Shown: positions 57,283 through 64,000 of the stretch, piece by piece
How the letters are laid out: each line of letters opens with the position of its first letter
Position numbering within the stretch: position 1 is the first letter of the stretch
Program-made: the position numbers and the translations under genes
Origin: Takifugu bimaculatus
Lineage: Eukaryota > Chordata > Actinopteri > Tetraodontiformes > Tetraodontidae
NCBI GenBank assembly: GCA_004026145.2
Contig: CP034981.1
Span: 400,471 to 464,470, forward strand
Length of the DNA: 64,000 nucleotides
Direction of reading: 5' to 3'
Notes under the pieces: model-generated
Seen by the model: only the letters and a program-made list of their open reading frames with translations
Databases searched by the model: none
What the model was told of the DNA's origin: nothing

Positions 57283-57820
57283 TCAGAGCAGCAGCGCCCT
57301 GATGGTGACGATGGTGCTGAGGCTCACCGTCTTGGTGAGGACCACCCTCAACATGTCCATCCGCAGCAGGAGCAGGTTCTCCCTGCTGCGTGTCCACTCC
57401 TGGTCCGTGTCCTGGTCCGTGTCCTGGTCCGTGTCCTGGTCCGTGTCCTGGTCCGTGTCCTGGTCCGTGTCCTGGCCCCTGTCCTGCTCTGCTTGGTGGA
57501 GGAGAGATAGTTGAGGAAGATGAAGGGTGGATTTGAGGACAACCAGGTGTTCAGAAGAGGGAAGAGGGCACCGGTACCTTGGTCCACGGGGACGGAGGAG
57601 TTGTGCAGCCGGCAGCTTTCGATGGTTCTGTTGAATCCAGCGAAGAAGAAGCTCTTGTGTCCGAGGGACAGAACCGCGTTGGTGGTTTTCTGCACGCGTC
57701 CATTCACGACCATCTCACCCTCTTTGGGACGGAAGTCTGCGGCCAGACAGACGTCGGCCGGCGGCGCCTCAGACAAGAGCGGCGTCAGGATGAAGAGGGT
57801 CGGACTCAGGTCTGTCGGAT
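57283..57820 (-). CDS. TRDC: T-cell receptor delta constant gene (two coding exons)
   Basis: Constant part of the TCR delta chain. Exon 1 (57578-57820) follows CCTCAG and encodes an 80-codon Ig domain: PTLFILTPLLSEAPPADVCL, ADFRPKEGEMVV, FFFAGFNRTIESC, ending SVPVDQ; NRT and NSS may be glycosylated. Exon 2 (57283-57488) encodes a stalk and the membrane segment MLRVVLTKTVSLSTIVTIRA, whose Arg and Lys match the CD3-docking positions of TCR delta chains, then LLL and stop. The 89-bp intron is GT-AG, phase 1. The stalk is a repeated acidic QDTD motif (six copies) encoded by a 12-bp minisatellite, and it has no Cys, so the usual interchain disulfide is not apparent. Position between TRDJ and TRAJ on one strand is the standard TRA/TRD arrangement. 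Confidence 0.9.
57399..57484. repeat. 12-bp coding minisatellite in the TRDC stalk
   Basis: Six clean copies of TGGTCCGTGTCC (plus strand) and flanking partial copies. In the TRDC frame they encode QDTD repeats; the other minus-strand frame gives an artificial Thr-Arg repeat. Because the unit is a multiple of three, copy-number change alters stalk length without a frameshift. Confidence 0.92.
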
Positions 57821-58056
57821 CTGAGGAGGAACCAGGACACGCCTTTGGTTGGAGGTTGGACGGCTCATGAGCAACAATAATTCTGGCGAAAAATGATTTT
57901 CACACTTTTACAAATTATTTTCTCTAAAACGACTTTTGGTTTTTAGCTCTGATTGTTGATGATAATCAGAAACTAATTTTTAGTAATAATAAAAAACAAC
58001 AATAACTAGAAACAGAGACTTCAGACCACCGGCAAGAAGTTCAGTTGTCTACAGAC
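57821..58056. other. TRDJ-TRDC intron, unique part
   Basis: No J segment, RSS pair or other feature found. AT-rich with poly-T and ATAATAA runs. Confidence 0.5.
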
Positions 58057-58840
58057 CATATATGTGTGTGTGTGTGTGTGCATATATACACATATATACT
58101 CTATGTATATATGTGTATATATGCACACACACATATATATGTATATGTATATATGCGCACACACACACACACACATATATATGTATATGTATATATGCAC
58201 ACACACACATATATGCATATATGCACACACACACACATATATGTATATATGCACACACACACATATATATGTATATATGCGCACACACACACACATATGT
58301 ATATATGCGCACACACACGCACACATATATGTATATATGCACACACACACATACACATATGTATATATGCACACACACACATACACATATATATTTATAT
58401 ATGCACACACACACACACATATATATGTATATGTATATATGCACACACACACACACACATATATGTATATATGCACACACACACACATATATGTATATAT
58501 GCACACACACACACATATATGTATATATGCACACACACACACATATATATGTATATATGCGCACACACACACACATATGTATATATGCGCACACACACGC
58601 ACACATATATGTATATATGCACACACACACACACATATATGTATATATGCACACACACACATACACATATATATTTATATATGCACACACACACACACAT
58701 ATATATGTATATATGCGCACACACACACACACACACACGTATATATGCGCACACACACACATATGTATATATCCACACACACACACACATATATGCACAC
58801 ATATAAAACACACATACATATATATGGATATATAATATAT
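58057..58840. repeat. Compound (AC)n / (TATA)n microsatellite
   Basis: Alternating blocks of CACACA and ATATATGTATATATG, with internal duplication of longer stretches. Cys/Val- or His/Thr-rich frames on both strands are translations of the repeat, not genes. Alternating purine-pyrimidine DNA of this length could form Z-DNA or cruciforms. Confidence 0.95.
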
Positions 58841-58940
58841 TTGTTATTCTATGAATAAAATATTACTATTAAGAAAATAGCAATAATAATAAATCTTGAA
58901 TGAGAGTTTAGTTTACTGAATTTAATGCACATTACTACCA

Positions 58941-60143
58941 AAGCTGCCGACTAAACTACGACTAACGACCGTAATAACCATAATAACAGCAATAATAACA
59001 ATAGAGCTGCCGACTAAACTACGACTAACGACCGTAATAACCATAATAATAACAGCAATAATAACAATAGAGCTGCCGACTAAACTACGACTAACAACCG
59101 TAATAACCATAATAATAACAGCAATAATAACAATAAAGCTGCCGACTAAACTACGACTAACGACCGTAATAACGATAATAATAACAGCAATAATTACAAT
59201 AAAGCTGCCGACTAAACTACGACTAACGACCGTAATAACGATAATAATAACAGCAATAATAACAATAAAGCTGCCGACTAAACTACGACTAACGATAATA
59301 ACAGCAATAATTACAATAAAGCTGCCGACTAAACTACGACTAACGACCGTAATAACGATAATAATAACAGCAATAATTACAATAAAGCTGCCGACTAAAC
59401 TACGACTAACGACCGTAATAACGATAATAATAATAGCAATAATAACAATAAAGCTGCCGACTAAACTACGACTAACGATAATAACAGCAATAATTACAAT
59501 AAAGCTGCCGACTAAACTACGACTAACGACCGTAATAACGATAATAATAACAGCAATAATAACAATAAAGCTGCCGACTAAACTACGACTAACGACCGTA
59601 ATAACGATAATAATAACAGCAATAATAACAATAAAGCTGCCGACTAAACTACGACTAACGACCGTAATAACGATAATAACAGCAATAATAACAATAAAGC
59701 TGCCGACTAAACTACGACTAACGACCGTAATAACGATAATAATAACAGCAATAATTACAATAAAGCTGCCGACTAAACTACGACTAACGACCGTAATAAC
59801 GATAATAATAATAGCAATAATAACAATAAAGCTGCCGACTAAACTACGACTAACGATAATAACAGCAATAATTACAATAAAGCTGCCGACTAAACTACGA
59901 CTAACGACCGTAATAACCATAATAATAACAGCAATAATAACAATAAAGCTGCCGACTAAACTACGACTAACGACCGTAATAACGATAATAATAACAGCAA
60001 TAATAACAATAAAGCTGCCGACTAAACTACGACTAACGACCGTAATAACGATAATAACAGCAATAATAACAATAAAGCTGCCGACTAAACTACGACTAAC
60101 GACCGTAATAACCATAATAATAACAGCAATAATAACAATAAAG
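58941..60143. repeat. 42-66-bp minisatellite, about 19 copies
   Basis: Each unit has a constant GCTGCCGACTAAACTACGAC stretch, then a variable AATAAC/GATAAT trinucleotide-like part. Unit lengths differ by multiples of three, so one minus-strand frame stays open for 397 codons as a Val/Ile-rich repeat. That frame has no recognisable start context or domain and lies in the TRDJ-TRDC intron, so it is taken as an artefact. Confidence 0.93.
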
Positions 60144-60159
60144 GTGGGAGTTTTGGTAC

Positions 60160-60206
60160 CTTTTAGCTGGACGTTGACCTCGATGCCGTCTCCAAATACT
60201 AACTCT
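60160..60206 (-). CDS. TRDJ: TRDJ segment
   Basis: Reads ELVFGDGIEVNVQLK with an F-G-D-G core, and a GTACCA donor in phase 1 that joins TRDC exon 1 (also phase 1) in frame. Ile replaces Thr after the core. It lies between TRDD and TRDC on the same strand, so it is assigned to delta. It is the only TRDJ seen here; most species have several, so others may be missing or unrecognised. Confidence 0.85.
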
Positions 60207-60234
60207 CACAGTGTTTCAGCCTCATACAAAAACA
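60207..60234 (-). promoter_or_regulatory. 12-RSS of TRDJ
   Basis: On the plus strand: perfect heptamer CACAGTG (60207-60213), 12-bp spacer, nonamer ACAAAAACA (60226-60234; 8 of 9 consensus bases). One of the best RSSs in the window. Confidence 0.88.
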
Positions 60235-60254
60235 CGTTCCCTTGAGAAGATCCA

Positions 60255-60424
60255 GATCCCGGTCACGCTGGATCCCGGTCACGCTGGATCCCGGTCTACG
60301 CTGGATCCCGGTCACGCTGGATCCCGGTCTACGCTGGATCCCGGTCTACGCTGGATCCCGGTCACGCTAGATCCCGGTCTACGCTGGATCCCGGTCTACG
60401 CTGGATCCCGGTCTACGCTGGATC
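60255..60424. repeat. 16/17-bp minisatellite, about 10 copies
   Basis: Units of GATCCCGGTCACGCTG and the 1-bp longer GATCCCGGTCTACGCTG alternate. It lies between TRDJ and TRDD and shows nothing coding. Confidence 0.92.
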
Positions 60425-60558
60425 TTTGATTTTCACAAATAAAAAGATGAAATAGAGACGTTTGAGGAGCCGCTCGGTGGAAACCTGAAGCTGGAAAACC
60501 GTGTTAGAGTGGGTCACCTGTAGACGGGGCCGTTGGCCGCCTGTGTTCAGGACCGGGA

Positions 60559-60596
60559 GGTTTGTGTTCAGCTGCGAGGCTTCATCAGTCACTGTG
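60559..60596 (-). promoter_or_regulatory. 3' RSS (22/23-bp spacer) of TRDD
   Basis: In gene orientation: heptamer CACAGTG (60590-60596), spacer of 22 bp, nonamer ACACAAACC (60559-60567; 8 of 9). It pairs with the TRDJ 12-RSS under the 12/23 rule. Confidence 0.8.
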
Positions 60597-60613
60597 GTAT
60601 CCAACCACCCCCA
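60597..60613 (-). other. TRDD: TRDD segment
   Basis: A 17-bp G-rich core, TGGGGGTGGTTGGATAC in gene orientation, flanked on both sides by RSSs facing outward. Its frames give peptides such as GGGWI, WGWLD and GVVGY, and none contains a stop. D segments encode the middle of CDR3-delta. It lies about 390 bp upstream of TRDJ. Only one D is visible; further copies could lie beyond the assembly gap. Confidence 0.85.
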
Positions 60614-60641
60614 CACGGTGAAAAATGATGTGACAAAAACC
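60614..60641 (-). promoter_or_regulatory. 5' 12-RSS of TRDD
   Basis: On the plus strand: heptamer CACGGTG (60614-60620), 12-bp spacer, perfect nonamer ACAAAAACC (60633-60641). A 12-bp spacer on this side lets TRDD accept V segments with 23-RSSs. Confidence 0.87.
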
Positions 60642-60753
60642 TGCTAGCAGCTACAGGAAGTTCCACTGGTTTCATGGTGACAAACGTTAAAACACAACTT
60701 GAACATTCTTCTCAAACCACAAACGCAGTTCCTGTCAGCGCTCAGGGGGGGGT

Positions 60754-61519
60754 GCATCAGCTCCTAGCATCAGCTCCTAGCATCAGGTTCTAGCATCAGG
60801 TCCTAGCATCAGCTCCTAGCATCAGCTCCTAGCATCAGCTCCTAGCATCAGCTCCGAGCATCAGCTCCGAGCATCAGCTCCTAGCATCAGGTCCTAGCAT
60901 CAGCTCCTAGCATCAGCTCCTAGCATCAGGTTCTAGCATCAGCTCCTAGCATCAGCTCCTAGCATCAGCTCCTAGCATCAGGTCCTAGCATCAGGTCCTA
61001 GCATCAGCTCCTAGCATCAGCTCCTAGCATCAGCTCCTAGCATCAGCTCCTAGCATCAGGTCCTAGCATCAGGTCCTAGCATCAGCTCCTAGCACCAGCT
61101 CCTAGCACCAGCTCCTAGCATCAGCTCCTAGCATCAGGTCCTAGCATCAGGTCCTAGCATCAGCTCCTAGCACCAGCTCCTAGCATCAGCTCCTAGCATC
61201 AGGTCCTAGCATCAGGTCCTAGCATCAGCTCCTAGCACCAGCTCCTAGCACCAGCTCCTAGCATCAGCTCCTAGCATCAGCTCCTAGCATCAGCTCCTAG
61301 CATCAGGTTCTAGCATCAGCTCCTAGCATCAGGTCCTAGCATCAGGTCCTAGCATCAGCTCCTAGCATCAGCTCCTAGCGTCAGCTCCTAGCGTCAGCTC
61401 CTAGCATCAGGTCCTAGCATCAGCTCCTAGCATCAGCTCCTAGCATCAGGTCCTAGCATCAGCTCCTAGCATCAGCTCCTAGCATCAGGTTCTAGCATCA
61501 GGTCCTAGCATCAGGTCCG
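60754..61519. repeat. 13-bp minisatellite, about 59 copies
   Basis: Unit GCATCAGCTCCTA, with common variants GGTCC, GGTTC and CACCAG. Several higher-order segments recur inside it. No coding content. Confidence 0.95.
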
Positions 61520-61802
61520 AAGACACATACCAAGAGTATGCTGTCGTCATGGTTACAGCTGTATGTGTTGCCAGATGCTAAGACTAGCTTAGCCCTCAGG
61601 ACTACCCGAGGGGTGACAGGACTGAACCTCTGCTACACCTGAGCCCGTCTCACCGACGCTGAGGTTGTGCTTCAAAATGCAAGAAGAAGAAATGGCAGCT
61701 CGACAAAAACCAAACTGTTCATCAGCTGATCAAAGGCTGGAGATCAAAGCCCTTAAAAGCCCAAATCTTGGCAGGAGTTTGCAGGGCACCAAACAGGGGA
61801 CC
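61520..61802. other. Unique spacer, nothing recognised
   Basis: An isolated perfect nonamer-like ACAAAAACC occurs at 61703-61711, with no heptamer at 12 or 23 bp on either side. No D, J or V segment was found. Confidence 0.5.
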
Positions 61803-62129
61803 CTCAGGTGAGCATCTCAGGTGAGCATCTCAGGTGGGCCATCTCAGGTGAGCATCTCAGGTGGGCCATCTCAGGTGGGCCATCTCAGGTGGGCCATCTC
61901 AGGTGAGCATCTCAGGTGAGCATCTCAGGTGAGCATCTCAGGTGGGCCATCTCAGGTGAGCCATCTCAGGTGGGCCATCTCAGGTGAGCATCTCAGGTGA
62001 GCATCTCAGGTGGGCCATCTCAGGTGAGCATCTCAGGTGAGCATCTCAGGTGGGCCATCTCAGGTGGGCCATCTCAGGTGAGCCATCTCAGGTGAGCCAT
62101 CTCAGGTGAGCATCTCAGGTGGGCCATCT
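61803..62129. repeat. 13/14-bp minisatellite running into the gap
   Basis: Units CATCTCAGGTGAG (13 bp) and CCATCTCAGGTGGG (14 bp) alternate up to the assembly gap, so the true array length is unknown. Many units contain CAGGTGAG, a perfect 5' splice-site consensus on the plus strand. Confidence 0.93.
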
Positions 62130-62229
62130 NNNNNNNNNNNNNNNNNNNNNNNNNNNNNNNNNNNNNNNNNNNNNNNNNNNNNNNNNNNNNNNNNNNNNNN
62201 NNNNNNNNNNNNNNNNNNNNNNNNNNNNN
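62130..62229. other. Assembly gap (100 N)
   Basis: Exactly 100 N, the usual placeholder for a gap of unknown size. It is flanked by a minisatellite on one side and a C homopolymer on the other, both hard to sequence. Confidence 0.99.
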
Positions 62230-62805
62230 CCCCCCCCCCCCCCCCCCCCCACCCCCCCCCACTATAGCAGGGAGCGTTACGAGTGGTGGACCTCCACCAG
62301 TCCTCGCACCCCACCATGGACTCGTCTCCCTGCTGGCCCCTGGGAGGAGGTTCTGTTGGACTCTATCCTGAGCCGGTTCATCACGTCCAGCATGAAGAGC
62401 GTCCAGGAGCTTCCCGCCAGCGGTGCCGTCGGGTTTTAGGGTCATCAGGAAACACCTGCCCACACGCCGGGACCATAAATACCAGATGGACCCCCCCCCC
62501 CCCCCCACATTCAGACAGCCCACAGCTCTGGCAGCAGCCGTATCTTAAGAACTGTTACCATCTCCATGGAAAGTGAGCCCAGCGTCACACCGCTGCAGGC
62601 GAGTGTCCGTCCCATCGTCTCCGGGCCCAGTGGTACATTTACCCCCCCCCCCCAGCAGGAAGCCTGGGTTAGTCTTGAGCTCTGCTTCATTAAAGTGCTT
62701 CGTTAAGCTCCCCTCTGAAGATGAGGCTCCGCGTGGAGCGCCCGCCCATTAGTGCAGAAGGTGGTCCACCTGTCCACAGCCGAGCCACAGAGACTGCTTT
62801 TGATC
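62230..62805. other. GC-rich spacer with C homopolymers, possible unrecognised exon
   Basis: Poly-C tracts occur at 62230-62260, about 62490-62507 and about 62641-62653. A minus-strand frame around 62,330-62,430 contains WTLFMLDVMNRLRIESNR, which looks more protein-like than its surroundings, but I recognise no family and see no clear splice sites. Confidence 0.4.
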
Positions 62806-62896
62806 AGGCCACGGGCCCCCCTCAGGCCACGGGCCCCCTCAGGCCACGGGCCCCCTCAGGCCACGGGCCCCTCAGGCCACGGGCCCCCTCAGGCCG
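62806..62896. repeat. 17-bp G/C-rich repeat (about 5 copies)
   Basis: Tandem copies of CAGGCCACGGGCCCCCT with small length differences in the C run. It lies just beyond the apparent end of the zinc-finger coding region. Confidence 0.85.
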
Positions 62897-62918
62897 GGCT
62901 GGTGGACAGGGAACCTCT

Positions 62919-64000
62919 TCAGGTGGTAGCGCACTCAGCACTCCTCTGGTCTCTGAAGGTCTTGCCGCAGCTGCAGGCGTGCGGACGCTCCCCGTGTGGT
63001 CAAGCTGGTGGATTCGCAGCAGTGAGATGGTGAAGAAGAACTCGCCCAAGGTGATGCAGTAGTGACTCTTCTCACCCGTGTGTTTGGCTCTCTGGTGGCT
63101 CCACAGGGAGCCGGACGTGATGAAGTTCTGGCCGCAGTCCTGGCAGCTGAAACGGCCGCCTCGCCCGTGTGGATCCTCTCGTGGGCCCTCCAGGAGTTGT
63201 GGTAGGAGAAGGACTTGTGGGCAAGTAGGGAGCACTGGTAGCGCTTCTCCTTGGTGTGGCTCAGGCCGGTGCATCTTCAGGTAGTGAGCGATGGTGAAGC
63301 TCTTCCCGCAGTCGTCACAGGTGAACGGCTTCTTCCCCACGTGGAACAGAGTGATGTGGGACCTCAGGTGGGACGACTGGGTTGAATCTCTTCCCACAGG
63401 TGGTGCAGACCGTAAGGGCGCTCCCCTGTGTGCGTCACCATGTGGGACTTGAGGTGAGGAGACTGGGTGAAGCTCTTGCCACACTCGGAGCACTTGTAGG
63501 GCTTCAGGCCCGTGTGCGTGCGGTTGTGCAGCTTCAGACCCTGCAGGCTGGAGAAGCACTTGCCACACTCAGAACAGTGGTACTCCTTCAGGTCCTGGTG
63601 GGTCCTCTGGTGGCAGCGCAGGCCCGTCAGGAGCTTGAAGGCTTTGCCACAGAGGGTGCATTCGTAGGGCTTCCTGTTGGAGTGGGTGACCTGGTGGAGC
63701 TTCAGACTTTGGGGGTTGCTGAAGGTCTTGCTGCACTTGAGACACGGGTGGCGCCGCTGATCCTTGTGCGCATTCCGGTGGAAATTAAAGCCCTGGTAGG
63801 AGATGAACATCTTGTCGCAGGTTTTGCAGTGGTAGCATTTCTCCCCTTTGTGCACCTGGAGATGATCGTCGAGCTCCTCCTGGACAGCAAAGCCGTCTCC
63901 ACAGAACCAACATTTGAAGGGTTTGGTCCCCGAGTGCATGCGGTGATGCGTCTTTAGGTCCCTCTTCAGGGCAAAGCTCTTGTCACAGTACGAGCACCGA
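62919..64000 (-). CDS. C2H2 zinc-finger protein, partial, C-terminal fingers frameshifted
   Basis: Probably a nuclear DNA-binding protein of the tandem C2H2 type; I cannot name the orthologue. From the window edge (5' end cut off) to about 63,400 one frame holds seven fingers in a row with C-x2-C...H-x3-H spacing, from RCSYCDKSFALKRDLKTHH to YKCSECGKSF, with linkers such as HTGLKPY. Beyond that, about five or six more fingers are recognisable only by switching frame: breaks lie near 63,410 and 63,380 (within one finger), 63,265, 63,160 and 63,000, several at or near short homopolymers. Two late fingers also lack the second Cys. The stop used here (62919-62921) is in frame with the last finger-like stretch. 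Either a decaying gene end or assembly indels; clustering of 1-bp slips favours the latter in part. Transcription is on the same strand as the TCR genes. Confidence 0.7.

Noticed and set aside
57399..57484. Thr-Arg dipeptide repeat as a protein feature
   Set aside because: It is the wrong frame. The frame joined to both the acceptor and the TRDC membrane segment gives QDTD repeats.
58021..58858. Cys/Val-rich and His/Thr-rich frames on both strands
   Set aside because: Translations of an AC/TATA microsatellite.
58922..60115. 397-codon minus-strand Val/Ile-rich frame, at first glance a membrane protein
   Set aside because: It translates the 42-66-bp minisatellite; there is no unique sequence, no plausible start context, and it lies in the TRDJ-TRDC intron.
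61703..61711. Perfect nonamer ACAAAAACC as a sign of another D or V segment
   Set aside because: No heptamer lies at 12 or 23 bp on either side.

Overview
The window is vertebrate DNA and almost certainly teleost fish. It holds most of the non-V part of a T-cell receptor alpha/delta (TRA/TRD) locus, read entirely on the minus strand. In gene order (high to low coordinates) it carries one TRDD segment (60.60 kb), one TRDJ segment (60.18 kb), the delta constant gene TRDC (57.8-57.3 kb), an extremely expanded TRAJ cluster (56.4-6.1 kb) and the alpha constant gene TRAC (5.55-5.03 kb). The teleost call rests on the short TRAC immunoglobulin domain (about 67 codons in exon 1), the TRDC exon structure and the general character of the DNA. 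No species is claimed.

The TRAJ cluster is the main feature. I count 104 J segments plus one decayed relic, in eight repeated families (A-H) and one singleton. Each family has a recognisable 12-bp-spacer recombination signal (RSS), a F-G/A-x-G-type core and a GT splice donor in phase 1, which fits the phase of TRAC exon 1. The cluster grew by tandem duplication at three scales: a 1,083-bp A-B unit (7.78-11.2 kb), 2.6-5.5-kb blocks that each begin with a D-C-E triplet of J segments, and a 13.56-kb higher-order repeat of three such blocks (copy 1 at 12.7-26.3 kb, copy 2 at 26.3-39.9 kb, a rearranged copy 3 at 39.9-54.8 kb). DNA between J groups is AT-rich and largely made of degenerate ~21-bp repeats.

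V(D)J logic: TRDD has a 12-RSS on its 5' side and a 22/23-RSS on its 3' side, and TRDJ has a 12-RSS, so D-to-J joining obeys the 12/23 rule. No V segment is visible. A C2H2 zinc-finger gene (63-64 kb) lies just beyond TRDD and probably marks the locus edge, so V genes may lie beyond TRAC, outside the window. About 4.5 kb past TRAC (about 490-550) a CRE, an Ets site and Runx sites are clustered in a way that recalls the mammalian TCR-alpha enhancer.

The rest is simple-sequence DNA: a 23-bp minisatellite (0.84-2.57 kb), a CAGT/CACT array (55.06-56.32 kb), AC/AT microsatellite (58.06-58.84 kb), a 42-66-bp minisatellite in the TRDJ-TRDC interval (58.94-60.14 kb), further arrays at 60.25-62.13 kb, and a 100-N assembly gap (62,130-62,229). 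Clusters of 1-bp indels in parts of copies 2 and 3, and in the zinc-finger gene, suggest incompletely polished long-read consensus, so single-base lesions there should be read cautiously.
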